Assembly: GCA_964632505.1 (NCBI GenBank)
Contig: CAZWCE010000005.1
Span: forward strand, 62,001-126,000
Origin: CAZWCE01 sp964632505
Lineage (GTDB): Bacteria; Planctomycetota; Planctomycetia; Pirellulales; Thermoguttaceae
Length of the DNA: 64,000 bases
Direction of reading: 5' to 3'
Shown here in pieces: positions 55,053 through 63,901 of the stretch (position 1 is its first letter; the number at the start of each line of letters is the position of its first letter). The notes under the pieces are model-generated. The model was not told where the DNA came from. It did not search any database and saw only the letters and a program-made list of their open reading frames with translations. The position numbers and the translations under genes are program-made.

Positions 55053-55943
55053 TCACGCCTCTCGGACCAGTCCCAATCGCCGGAGTTTCTCGAAGCATTC
55101 CTCGCGTTCCCGGCAACGTTTCAGATCGCGCCAGCTCGGGTCCTGCGATTCGAGAAAAATCGCCCGCGAAGCGGGAAATTCCCCCCGCCGGGCCAGTCGG
55201 GCGATCACCTCTTGATCGAGCCGCGTCAGCCGCATCGCCCGGAACTGATAATCGAGAAACGCTTCCCAAGCCGTCGGGAAAAGATGTCGGACGATCTGCT
55301 CGCCCATCGCCGTGGCGTACTGCCGGATTTCCCACTGAGCATGGGAATCCATACGCAGATGGAGAAAATGAAGCAGATTATGCAGATCGATCTTCCAATA
55401 GGCTTCCGTGTAAGTTGAGAGGGGGAGATCCTTCCGGGCCAGCTCCCGGGCGACACCCTGTTCGATCCGTTGCCGGTAGATTTTTCGAGCCTGAGATTGG
55501 AAGTCGCGTTCCGCTTCGCTCAGCGCTCGGCCTTCGTCCGGCGCGAGCACGCCCTCGCTTCCTTGCCGATTCGATTTCGCCTGCAAACGCCAGTCGTTTT
55601 CGTGGGTGCTTCGGGCGGCGTCGATCGCCAGGGAGTAGCGAGTGCTGTATTCGTTGACCGAGGCGGTCCGGTGGCGGATCCACTGCCGCCAAATGTCCAT
55701 CGGCACGCGCACCAGGAATTTGATCTCCGCCATTTCGAACGGTGTGGTGTGCTGATGCCGGAGTAGATAGCGGAGCAGGGTGCGGTCGTCGGAGACGGCC
55801 TGCGTCCCTTCGCCGTAACTGACGCGGGCCGCCTGCACGATGGCGGCGTCGTTGCCCATCACGTCGACCAGACAGACGAATCCGTCGTCGAGCACCGGGA
55901 ACTTCTTCCATCGCAATGTTTCCAGCGTTTCCTTCTCGGCCAT
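55053..55943 (-). CDS. thyX: Flavin-dependent thymidylate synthase ThyX
   Basis: 296 residues from the ATG at 55943 with AAGGAG upstream, chosen over a longer frame. The ThyX signature RHRTASVNEYSTRY is at 90-103. Other family regions are VSYGEGTQ, LRHQHTTPFEMAE, the FAD-contacting LLHFLHLRMDSHAQWEIR and an unusual 60-residue C-terminal extension (LTRLDQEVIARLARRG, LRRLGLVREA). It methylates dUMP using methylene-THF and FADH2. It replaces ThyA, common in planctomycetes. Confidence 0.95.
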   Translation of the reverse strand: MAEKETLETLRWKKFPVLDDGFVCLVDVMGNDAAIVQAARVSYGEGTQAVSDDRTLLRYLLRHQHTTPFEMAEIKFLVRVPMDIWRQWIRHRTASVNEYSTRYSLAIDAARSTHENDWRLQAKSNRQGSEGVLAPDEGRALSEAERDFQSQARKIYRQRIEQGVARELARKDLPLSTYTEAYWKIDLHNLLHFLHLRMDSHAQWEIRQYATAMGEQIVRHLFPTAWEAFLDYQFRAMRLTRLDQEVIARLARRGEFPASRAIFLESQDPSWRDLKRCREREECFEKLRRLGLVREA

Positions 55944-56023
55944 CGGCGACTCCTTGCGACGTGTGATTCGTTCCGGGTGGGGGGTGAAGTGATACCTAGC
56001 CCACCACCGATCGGTCGGCACGT

Positions 56024-56278
56024 TCAATCCATCTTCTGTTCCACGAATTTCGCCAGAAGTTGCGGATTGTCGGACGCGACGATATGATCGATGCGGTCCT
56101 GTTTGACTCCCATCTTCTCGAGGGCGCCGGCGGCACGCTTCCACAACTGGGTGCGTTTTTTCCCCTCCGCCAGATAGAGTTCGGTGACCAGTTCGCTCAG
56201 CCGTTGCCACATGATGTCATCGCGATTTTCGTAGTAATTCTTGATGATGTTCTGTTGGTATCGCGAACGATTCTGCAC
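56024..56278 (-). CDS. Small conserved planctomycete-type protein
   Basis: 84 residues from a GTG at 56278 with AAAGGA about ten bases upstream. The sequence NRSRYQQNIIKNYYENRDD with VTELYLAEGKKRTQLWKRAA is hydrophilic and helical and resembles a short protein found widely in planctomycetes (from memory). It has no signal or membrane helix. It lies upstream of thyX on the same strand, 80 bases away. Function unknown. Confidence 0.75.
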   Translation of the reverse strand: MQNRSRYQQNIIKNYYENRDDIMWQRLSELVTELYLAEGKKRTQLWKRAAGALEKMGVKQDRIDHIVASDNPQLLAKFVEQKMD

Positions 56279-56470
56279 GGCAAAGCGTCCTTTCGACCAT
56301 GGGGAAACGGAAGTGTTTGCGGAAAGGGAGTTGTCGACAAAAGGGCAAAGCGACTATAATACCAGCTTTTCCGGCGAAGTCAAATCGACTCCAATGAGCT
56401 TCATCGCGAAAAGCTGCATTGAAAATCGTCGGGGATTCCGCCGTTGGGCCCATCGAAAAGGCAAACGCTC

Positions 56471-58120
56471 ATGGAACAGGAGTCGCGGAACAAGGAGAGG
56501 TCGGCCGGATCCGGCTGGATCGGCGGGACCCGCATCCATAGTCTCGGGACGCTCCTAAGCCGTCTGCTCGGCATGCTGCGCGACATCGCGACGGCCTCGG
56601 TCCTCGGCATGTCTGCCGGAGGGGTGATGGACGCCTTCGTTCTGGCGTTTCGCATCCCGAATCTCTTCCGGCGTCTTTTCGGCGAAGGGGCTCTCACGGC
56701 CAGTTTTCTGCCGATCTTCTTGCGGGTTCATGGCGACGATCCGCGACGTGGCTGGCAACTCGCCGGTACGCTCGCCGTCTTTCTGGCCACGTTTCTCGCG
56801 GTCGTGGTCATGATCGGGGAACTGGTCTGCCTGAGTTGGCTTCTCTGGATACCGACGAGCGGGCAGGTGCGGCTGTTCTTGCAGTTGATGATGATCCTCA
56901 TGCCTTATTTGGTGTTGATTTGCCTGGCTGCGCAGGCCGCGGCCATACTGCATTCACTCCGCCATTTCACCATCCCCGCGTTGATGCCGTCGGTACTGAA
57001 CGTCGTCTGGTTGGTGGTGATATGGGGGATCGCGCCCCGAGTGAGCATGTCGCCGGAAGGGCAAAGTCGACTCTTGGCCCTCGGCGTGGTCCTCGGAGGG
57101 GCCCTGCAACTCGGTCTGCAATTGCCGGTCCTCCGGCGGTTGGGGGTGGAGTTCGGTTTCGCTCCACGGCTGGTCTGGCCCGAATTGCGAACGATTCTGT
57201 GGGGAATGTTGCCCATGGTGCTCGGGCTCTTGATCACGCAACTGAATACGCTTCTCGACAGTCTCATCGCCTGGGGATTCTCCGGGCCTCCCGAGTCGAT
57301 CCCCTGGGTCGGCAACGGAGTGGTCTACCCGATGCGGGTCGGGGCGGTCGCGGCGATCTACTACGGCGAGCGACTTTACCAGTTTCCCCTCGGTTTGTTG
57401 GGAATCGCGGTCGCCACGGCGATCTTTCCGCTGCTCAGTCGTCATGCGGCAGCGGAGGACCATCGTTCCTTTCGTGATGATTTGACCCTCGGGCTCAGAC
57501 TGGTGTTCGCCTTAGGCATTCCGGCCGGCGTGGGCTTGGTGCTGCTCTCCGGGCCGCTGGCAAGGCTGCTCTTCCTTCGCGGAGCGTTTACCCCCGACGA
57601 CGCCCGACGCACCGCCGACATGATCGCCACCTACGCCCTCGGAGTCTGGGCGTACTGCGCGATTCCGGTCATCGTGCGCGCTTATTATGCCTCGTCCGAT
57701 CGCATGCTGCCGGTGAAGGTCGGTCTGGGATGCACCCTGCTGAATCTCGTGCTGAATCTGCTGCTCATCTGGCCGTTCGCCGAACGCGGCTTAGCGGTCG
57801 CCACCAGTGGAACCGCCGCGTTGCAGCTCCTCCTGCTGACGTTCTTTTTTTCCCGAAAGCACGCCGCGCTCCCCTTCGCATCGCTGGCGGGAACCTTCGC
57901 GGAGGCGGTGGTTGCCTCGGGGCTGATGGGCCTGGCCGTCTTCGCCGCCCTCTGGGGAATTTTTCCCGACGCGACCGGCAAAGGGGCCGATCTGATTCGC
58001 GTGCTCGGAGGGACGCTGTTGGGGGCGGGGACCTACCTCATGCTTAGCCGGTTGATGGGGTTGAGGGAACTGGTATACTTGATGCTGCATCCCCGAAAGC
58101 CCGAAAAGGAGAGCCCGTGA
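56471..58120 (+). CDS. murJ: MurJ lipid II flippase
   Basis: 549 residues with AAAAGGC upstream. About 14 membrane helices of the MATE/MurJ fold. Family stretches are SRLLGMLRDIATASVLG, DAFVLAFRIPNLFRRLFGEG, ALTASFLPIFLR, LLITQLNTLLDSLIAW, GERLYQFPLGLLGIAVATAIFP and RGAFTPDDARRTADM. Arg and Asp residues of the central cavity are present (RDIATAS, RRLFGEG). It flips lipid II to the outer leaflet for peptidoglycan synthesis, relevant given that planctomycetes were once thought to lack peptidoglycan. Its last bases overlap the PII-family gene. Confidence 0.95.
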   Translation: MEQESRNKERSAGSGWIGGTRIHSLGTLLSRLLGMLRDIATASVLGMSAGGVMDAFVLAFRIPNLFRRLFGEGALTASFLPIFLRVHGDDPRRGWQLAGTLAVFLATFLAVVVMIGELVCLSWLLWIPTSGQVRLFLQLMMILMPYLVLICLAAQAAAILHSLRHFTIPALMPSVLNVVWLVVIWGIAPRVSMSPEGQSRLLALGVVLGGALQLGLQLPVLRRLGVEFGFAPRLVWPELRTILWGMLPMVLGLLITQLNTLLDSLIAWGFSGPPESIPWVGNGVVYPMRVGAVAAIYYGERLYQFPLGLLGIAVATAIFPLLSRHAAAEDHRSFRDDLTLGLRLVFALGIPAGVGLVLLSGPLARLLFLRGAFTPDDARRTADMIATYALGVWAYCAIPVIVRAYYASSDRMLPVKVGLGCTLLNLVLNLLLIWPFAERGLAVATSGTAALQLLLLTFFFSRKHAALPFASLAGTFAEAVVASGLMGLAVFAALWGIFPDATGKGADLIRVLGGTLLGAGTYLMLSRLMGLRELVYLMLHPRKPEKESP

Positions 58121-58431
58121 AACAGGTCATCGCCATCTTGAAGCCCCATGCCGCCGAAAAGGCGCTCGACGAACTGACCCGATTCGGCGTGGTCATCTGC
58201 GTTGTGCGCGAGGTGAAAGGATTCGGCAGGCAGAAGAACTACCTCGACCAGTACCAGGGCAGCGAGTATTCGATGGCCTTCCTGCCGAAGGTGTTCATCG
58301 CCTTCTGGGTCGAGGCGGACCGCCTGGAAGGGGCGATCGACAAGATCGTCGCCTGTGCCCGCTCGGGCCGCATGGGCGACGGCAAAATCTTCGTCCTGGG
58401 GGGAGAATCGGTTGGGGAACGGGAGTCCTGA
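58117..58431 (+). CDS. PII-family signalling protein
   Basis: 104 residues starting at a GTG that overlaps the murJ stop (GTGA), with AAAAGGAG upstream. PII features: VKGFGRQKN with R38-Q39, T-loop Y51 exactly at the uridylylation position (GSEYSMAFLPK) and B-loop SGRMGDGKIFV. The C-terminal part lacks the usual Arg-x-Arg of the ATP site (ends GGESVGERES), so nucleotide binding may differ from GlnB/GlnK. No amtB or glutamine synthetase gene is nearby. Translational coupling with the lipid II flippase is unusual. Confidence 0.88.
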   Translation: MKQVIAILKPHAAEKALDELTRFGVVICVVREVKGFGRQKNYLDQYQGSEYSMAFLPKVFIAFWVEADRLEGAIDKIVACARSGRMGDGKIFVLGGESVGERES

Positions 58432-58470
58432 AAGCACGGGACGTTCTGCACCCGCATGGCGGCGCAAAGG

Positions 58471-58510
58471 AAACGCGGCACCGGCGTTTCGATGCACCGG
58501 AGCCGCGTTT
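58471..58510. terminator. Strong palindrome between convergent genes, likely bidirectional terminator
   Basis: AAACGCGGC (58471-58479) pairs perfectly with GCCGCGTTT (58502-58510), and inside it CCGG pairs with CCGG across a single A-A mismatch: 13 bp in all with a 12-base loop. It sits between the stops of the PII gene and the porin gene. T-runs are short (TTTCCTTT on the minus strand), so a terminator is likely but not textbook. Confidence 0.65.
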
Positions 58511-58540
58511 CGCGGAAAAAAAGGATGACCTCAAGTTTTC

Positions 58541-60505
58541 TCAGAACGTGAACAGCATGTCCATGGCGAAAGTGACGGTGTCGACCCGATCGTTGTTTCC
58601 GAACGGTCTTCCGGCGCCTCGGAACCAGTCCCAGCGGACCTCGGGTCGGAATCGCAGGTTCGGATGCGGTGTCCAATTCGCTCCGAGGGTGACTTCGTAG
58701 AAGTCGCCGTCATATCCGCTTCCGGTCCACCCGGCACTGCCGTCGCCGCCATGGAAGATCAGCCAATTTCCGATGCCGCCTACTCGGGTTCCGCCGCCGT
58801 CGTGGAACCATTCCAACCGAACGCCGCCGGACCACTGCTGGTTAAACCGGTAGGTGACCCAGTCTCCGATGCCGTACCAGGTGCCCAGTCCGTGGGTGGT
58901 GCCCCAGTTATATTGGATGGAGTGATTCAGTCGTTCGGAGATGTTCCAGTCCCAAAGCAACGCCTGGTTGTACCGATACTGGTCCAATTGGGCGACCTGC
59001 GGTCCGTAGTCCCAATCGAATCGGAGACGGCTGCGTCCCTCATCGGAGAGCAGCGTAGCTCCGCCGAAGAGGTTCCACTCGTTGTTCGGGTCGTAATCCT
59101 CGAAGGTGTACCATCCGCGATGCAAACCGAAGCGAACATCGAATTGGTCGGTCACGGCGTAGGTGTTTTCGAAGCCGGTCACCAAAAGCGGTTGCGAATA
59201 GGACATCAGATAATCGTGGGAGTAGAAGAAGTTCATCACCGAGGGGACCTGTTCCTTGCCGAACATGGTGGCGAAATGGCCCGCCTTGAGCGTCCAACGA
59301 TGGATGGCCAACTCCCCGTATATCTGCGGGAGACACAGCCCGTACAGTGAATTCGGGCTATTGATGTTGCTTTCCAGTCCGTGGCTCAGACCGTAACGCC
59401 AGTCGGTGCCGTAGGTCATATCGAGTCTTCCGCCGAGGTCGACGCCGCAATTCTGGTTGTCGACGGGATTATCGAAGAACACCCAGAGCTGATTCATCTG
59501 GAATTCGGAGTCCCGGTCGTTGATGGCGAGAGGGCCGTTGAAGTGGTTCGAGGTGGCGTTCCGATTGAAGGTGATTCCACCCTGGAACCAGCCGCCGGTC
59601 TGAAATCCCATGTTCTCCAAAAAAGTCGGTTGGGGAATCGTCCAGGGGCCGCCGGCCGCGGAGGAGGCTTGACGGGGAGTCGTTTGGGCGGGAACGTCGA
59701 CCGGATCGACTTCACCCGGCTCTTCGGGATATTCGACCGTTTCCTCTTCCAGAAGCGTTTTGACCGGAAGCATTTTCGTAGGCGGAGATTTCTTTTTTTC
59801 CTGCCGGGCCGGTTCTTTCTTCGATTCGGAGGCGGGAGTCTGCTTCGGCCGATTGCGTCGCGACGGCGTGGAGGTCGTGGGAGGTTGCGTCTGGGATGTT
59901 TCCGATTCCGAGCGATCTGAGCTGGAAGCATCGGCCGGCGGTCGCGGTGCCGGAGATGGTTTCGTGCCCGCCTTTTCACGGAAAGAGACGGTCATCGGAC
60001 CCAGCGGCCGCTCTTTCGGGGCCGAATAGGCCCAATCGTAGTTCGCCTCCCGCGTCGGCAGGAGCGAGACTTTCGGCGGTGATTGAAGCGGGTTCCGCTG
60101 ATCCCGGATGTTCTGCGACATCGCAGCCTCTTTCCGCGGGACCTCGAAAAGGTCGGGCGGAAAGTTCGAGGGAATCCCCGAGCCGACGTCGGTGGAGGAC
60201 CAGGCCGGATCCGTCGGATTTTCCTGCGGAAGCGGCTTGGGGATCAGCGAGTCTCTCCCGGTGGCGGACCATCCATGTCGGGCATCGCGGGCTGCACGGA
60301 CCCTGCGAGTCATCGCGGAAGTTCCCGCCGGTGTTCCCAAATCCATGGGGGACGTCCTCTGGATGGCTCGATACGGAGGGATCGTTTCGGGGGGAGCCTC
60401 GGGCGTCTCTCCCGACGCGAAGGCGCACAGCCCGAAGAGGATCGGAAAAAAGGAAGACGGAACGGCACAGGCGCGAAGCGCTCGGATCGGTTGGCGATAA
60501 TTCAT
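58541..60505 (-). CDS. OmpL-like beta-barrel porin (BBP2 type)
   Basis: 654 residues. Signal peptide within the first 32 residues (SSFFPILFGLCAFASG). A long low-complexity Pro/Ser/Lys/Glu-rich region (about 33-280) follows. The barrel part (about 290-654) contains GWFQGGITFNRNATSNHFN, QMNQLWVFFD, LKAGHFATMFGKEQVP and alternating strands, ending in MLFTF, the terminal Phe expected of BAM-inserted proteins. It matches the putative beta-barrel porin-2 (PF07642) family. It supports a diderm envelope. The charged N-terminal region might bind the cell wall (inference). Confidence 0.9.
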   Translation of the reverse strand: MNYRQPIRALRACAVPSSFFPILFGLCAFASGETPEAPPETIPPYRAIQRTSPMDLGTPAGTSAMTRRVRAARDARHGWSATGRDSLIPKPLPQENPTDPAWSSTDVGSGIPSNFPPDLFEVPRKEAAMSQNIRDQRNPLQSPPKVSLLPTREANYDWAYSAPKERPLGPMTVSFREKAGTKPSPAPRPPADASSSDRSESETSQTQPPTTSTPSRRNRPKQTPASESKKEPARQEKKKSPPTKMLPVKTLLEEETVEYPEEPGEVDPVDVPAQTTPRQASSAAGGPWTIPQPTFLENMGFQTGGWFQGGITFNRNATSNHFNGPLAINDRDSEFQMNQLWVFFDNPVDNQNCGVDLGGRLDMTYGTDWRYGLSHGLESNINSPNSLYGLCLPQIYGELAIHRWTLKAGHFATMFGKEQVPSVMNFFYSHDYLMSYSQPLLVTGFENTYAVTDQFDVRFGLHRGWYTFEDYDPNNEWNLFGGATLLSDEGRSRLRFDWDYGPQVAQLDQYRYNQALLWDWNISERLNHSIQYNWGTTHGLGTWYGIGDWVTYRFNQQWSGGVRLEWFHDGGGTRVGGIGNWLIFHGGDGSAGWTGSGYDGDFYEVTLGANWTPHPNLRFRPEVRWDWFRGAGRPFGNNDRVDTVTFAMDMLFTF

Positions 60506-61251
60506 AACCTTCTATCCCACTCCTGCGAAAATCATGGTTTTCTCGGCGCGGGTGGCAAGGCGAACTCGCTGACGAGCTCCTTCGGCTCCCAAGGGACGCG
60601 ACCGCTGACGGCAGACGTTCCCTCGAGGGCGGTCCGTTACGAGCTTCCTTGCCGCACGCAAGTAAATGGCTTGGTTCTTTTCATCTCACCTCAAGGTCCT
60701 CCCCATTCTTTAGAAATGCCTTCGCACGCACCATTCGCGCGAAAGCGAGAGGACCCTGCCGGAAGCGGGCCGCTTCGTGTTCCCACGGCGACTCGAGGTC
60801 GATCGGGAGTCGGAACCACTCCCTTTTCAAGAGCGTCTATCGGAAGCGGTATGGAAAGAGAATCACCCCGAAGCCGTCCGGAGGGAAGAAAAAACGAAGA
60901 TCGAAGCCGGTCCTCGTGGTTGAAAAAACCTTGGCCGCTTTGCGAGAGACAAGGGATGATTGCGTCGTTGGGATTGAATCGAGGATATCCCTCTGGCAAA
61001 GTACATCGGTCACGACGATCGCCCGGTGATGGTCGCGGTCTTGCCCGACATCGCCGGAGAGAAATCGACCGAGATGTTTCCCCGGATTTTGTGCGGCCCC
61101 CAGCCGCGCTTTCCGCCCCAGAGCGGCCATCTTGAATGGAGCTCCTGGAGTGAAATTGTTTTTTTGGTTATTTTGACTTTTTTCGGTCGTGCTTTTGTCA
61201 ATAATTCGATAATTGCTTGCCTGACAGCTACTTGCGCGAAATCAAAAAGTA

Positions 61252-61279
61252 TTGACACAATCGGAAAGATAGCTATAAT
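61252..61279 (+). promoter_or_regulatory. Consensus sigma-70 promoter
   Basis: Perfect -35 TTGACA (61252-61257) and perfect -10 TATAAT (61274-61279) with 16-base spacing. It lies about 215 bases upstream of the HTH-receiver gene and is the strongest promoter pattern in the window. Confidence 0.85.
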
Positions 61280-61413
61280 TAGTCTCGTTGGCAAGTTCGG
61301 TAATGTCGGCAGATATAGTTGATCTTGCTATTTGAGCGCACTTTCGCTATATATGGAAATTATGGATGTGGAAACGATTGGGTTGTTCCCACATTAGGTA
61401 CAAGGAAGCCTAG

Positions 61414-61472
61414 AAACACCTGCGGTGCTGCCGGCCGGATGCAGGCGTTTCGAATTACTAGCGTCAAGCTAG
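61414..61472 (+). promoter_or_regulatory. Two leader hairpins before the HTH-receiver gene
   Basis: AAAC-A-CCTGC (61414-61423) pairs with GCAGG-C-GTTT (61441-61450), nine pairs with one mismatch. Directly after, CTAGC (61458-61462) pairs with GCTAG (61468-61472) around GTCAA. The ribosome binding site (GAAGGA) follows at once, so the structures could affect translation. Confidence 0.5.
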
Positions 61473-61493
61473 AAGAGAAGGACGGTCAAAACC

Positions 61494-62081
61494 ATGGCAA
61501 CGAAGACTGTTTTCACGACAGGGGAAGCGGCCAAAATTTGCAAGGTGAGCCAGCAAACGATTATCCGTTGCTTTGATTCCGGGCAACTGAAAGGATTTCG
61601 GGTTCCGGGAAGTCGGTTCCGCCGTATCCCCCGCGATCAACTTTTCGCCTTCATGCGCGACAACGGCATCCCCACCGATGCTCTGGAAAGCGGCAAGCGG
61701 AAAGTGCTGATCGTCGATGACGACAAGGAGTTGGTCGAATTGATCGTGGACGTCCTGGACCGGGATGGTCGTTTCGAAACACGAACGGTCAACAACGGTT
61801 TCGATGCAGGAATGATGGTCAAGGAATATCGCCCCGACCTGATCGTGCTCGATGTCATGTTGCCTGATATCAACGGCAAGGAAGTCTGCCAACGCGTCCG
61901 CAGCGACAGCTCCATGGACGAAGTCAAGATCATCTGCATCTCCGGGATGGTTGAGGAAGATAAAGTGAACGACTTGCGGCTTGCCGGCGCGAATGATTTC
62001 ATGCACAAGCCCTTCGAAATCGAGAAACTGATCGATCGAATGTGTCATTTGCTCGATATCGAAGCCGCCCCGACGATGTAG
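61494..62081 (+). CDS. Excisionase-type HTH fused to receiver domain
   Basis: 195 residues. Residues 5-57 form a MerR/excisionase-type helix-turn-helix (FTTGEAAKICKVSQQTIIRC, then GFRVPGSRFRRIPRDQLFAF). Residues 69-190 are a complete receiver: D75-D77 region (VDDDKE), phosphoacceptor D120 (LDVMLPD), S150 and K172 (HKPF). Output at the N-terminus and receiver at the C-terminus reverses the usual order of response regulators. It would be a phosphorylation-controlled DNA-binding protein. The histidine kinase at 62301 is the natural candidate partner. Confidence 0.92.
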   Translation: MATKTVFTTGEAAKICKVSQQTIIRCFDSGQLKGFRVPGSRFRRIPRDQLFAFMRDNGIPTDALESGKRKVLIVDDDKELVELIVDVLDRDGRFETRTVNNGFDAGMMVKEYRPDLIVLDVMLPDINGKEVCQRVRSDSSMDEVKIICISGMVEEDKVNDLRLAGANDFMHKPFEIEKLIDRMCHLLDIEAAPTM

Positions 62082-62300
62082 TGGGCCTTTTCATCTAGGG
62101 GTCGTTTCTGAAAAAGGATTGCAGAAGAAGAGACGCCCGAGCAAACGAAGGAAGCGACAGCCGATCGGCGTTGTCGGCGGGAACGCTTTGCAGCAGTCTC
62201 TTGCCGGAGCTTCCTTCCTCCATTTGTGGTCGGGTAGAACGGAAGGATTCGAGGCCCAACGAATCGGCTCGATTCCGTTTCCATCAGGACCCTTCCCTGT

Positions 62301-63884
62301 ATGCGCTATCTACCTGCTCTCGAGTGTCCTCCTTCTCTTTTCAGAGTCGACTCCGATTTCGATTCCTCGCCAAGACCGACGCTTGGCGAAACGATCCCCC
62401 GATTTCCTTCCCCTCGGGGGTGTTTGCTGCCGGTGGGCGATCCCACCCTCGAACGCTTGGCTTCTTCCCTCTTGCGGAAGGAGGAGATTCCCGAAGAAAC
62501 GGTGCTTCATGAATGCCTGCGCGGTGATCCCTCTTTCTGCCTATGGGCCTTTTTTTGGATCCATTGGCACGCCTCGCGGGCCCAGTTCGCGCCTCTGGAA
62601 TTGGTCGCGTCCCCCGAGGATGCCTCGGATCGCCCGGTGGAAACTCTCTCTCAGTTGGCCCGACTGTTGCGCCATGCTTGGCCCCATTGGCTGAAGTGGG
62701 ACTGGAAAAGTCCCTTTCTTATCGAGCCGGAACACGGTGAATCGCTGCATGACTTCTTAGGGGAGAGTTTCTTCCTGATCGCGGCCGCGCGACGCGAAGA
62801 AGAATCGCCGTCGATCTTGGCGGAGAAGGGGGAATTGGTGGCTTTTCTGGTCGGCGGCGAACGCCTTTTCCTTTGGGGAATGCGACGATATCACCACTGG
62901 GTCGCCTCCGCCTTCGACCTGACATCGCTCCCTGAGCCGAACGAGGCGATCGCGAAGCGGATGCGGCCGGCGGTGTGGAAAAACTGGCGGAAGCGAAAGA
63001 CGGGACGACGCATCGCGGAGCTTCTGAATCAAGATGACGCAGCCGACTTTTCTGTACGGAAAGTTGAATCGCTGGAATCCGTCCAGCGATGGGCCATGCC
63101 GATCCACGGCGAGATGGTCGAACGGTTTCCCGATCTGGCCGACTTGCGGCACAGACTGCATTTGCTCCAAGAGCATCATGCGGCGACGTTGGAGACCGAA
63201 AAAATGGATGCGCTGGCGGAATTCGCGGCGGGTGCGGGCCATGAAATCAACAATCCGTTGGCCATCATCGGGGGATATGCCCAACTCTTGCTCGACGCGG
63301 AGACGGAGCCCGACCGTCGCCGGAAGTTGGCCATCATGGCGGCGCAGGTTCGCCGGGCCCATGAGATGATCGCCGATATCCGCCTGTTCGCGCGGCCTCC
63401 CGAACCGCGTTTCGAAGAGATCGAATTGACGGAGCAGATGGAAAAGGTCCTCCGGACGATGCGGCCGGAAGCCCGGGAGCAATCGACCGAACTGGTCCTG
63501 AAGGGGCGTCGCCCCGCGATGACGATTCCGGCCGATCCGGTGCAGTTTCAGGTCGCCATGACGGCATTGATCCGCAACGCACTGGAAGCTCTGGGCCAAA
63601 AGGGCACCATCGAGATCTCCTGGCGTCGGGTGGCGAAGAACACCGTGGAGATTCGCATCGAAGACAACGGCCCCGGCATTCCGGCGGAAATTCGGCCGCT
63701 CATCTTCTCGCCCTATTATTCCGGGCGGCAGGCCGGCCGCGGGCTGGGATTCGGCCTCTCTAAGGTATGGCAGATCGTCCGTATGGCCGGCGGCTCCATC
63801 ACGGTCGAAAGCGAAGAAAACGTGGGAACGATCTTCCATCTCTTCCTACCGATCGTTTTGCGGAAGAAGCAAAGCGAGTCATGA
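62301..63884 (+). CDS. Soluble histidine kinase with novel N-terminal region
   Basis: 527 residues. HisKA with H314 in AGAGHEINNPLAIIGGYAQLL; HATPase motifs LIRNALEAL, EDNGPGIP, FSPYYSGR and GRGLGFGLSK. The N-terminal 290 residues have no membrane helix; they are rich in Trp, His and Leu (CLWAFFWIHWHASRAQF, HAWPHWLKWDW) and look all-helical, faintly like HDOD regions, but I cannot assign them. It follows the HTH-receiver gene by 219 bases and may form a two-component pair with it. Confidence 0.9.
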   Translation: MRYLPALECPPSLFRVDSDFDSSPRPTLGETIPRFPSPRGCLLPVGDPTLERLASSLLRKEEIPEETVLHECLRGDPSFCLWAFFWIHWHASRAQFAPLELVASPEDASDRPVETLSQLARLLRHAWPHWLKWDWKSPFLIEPEHGESLHDFLGESFFLIAAARREEESPSILAEKGELVAFLVGGERLFLWGMRRYHHWVASAFDLTSLPEPNEAIAKRMRPAVWKNWRKRKTGRRIAELLNQDDAADFSVRKVESLESVQRWAMPIHGEMVERFPDLADLRHRLHLLQEHHAATLETEKMDALAEFAAGAGHEINNPLAIIGGYAQLLLDAETEPDRRRKLAIMAAQVRRAHEMIADIRLFARPPEPRFEEIELTEQMEKVLRTMRPEAREQSTELVLKGRRPAMTIPADPVQFQVAMTALIRNALEALGQKGTIEISWRRVAKNTVEIRIEDNGPGIPAEIRPLIFSPYYSGRQAGRGLGFGLSKVWQIVRMAGGSITVESEENVGTIFHLFLPIVLRKKQSES

Positions 63885-63901
63885 TTTCTCAGGCACCTTC
63901 G

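Larger units (their letters stand above)
60506..61493. other. 988-base intergenic region with promoter and leader
   Basis: No credible gene on either strand from 60506 to about 61250; frames there are short or lack family resemblance. The right quarter is AT-rich and contains the consensus promoter (61252-61279) and the leader hairpins of the following gene. Confidence 0.5.
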
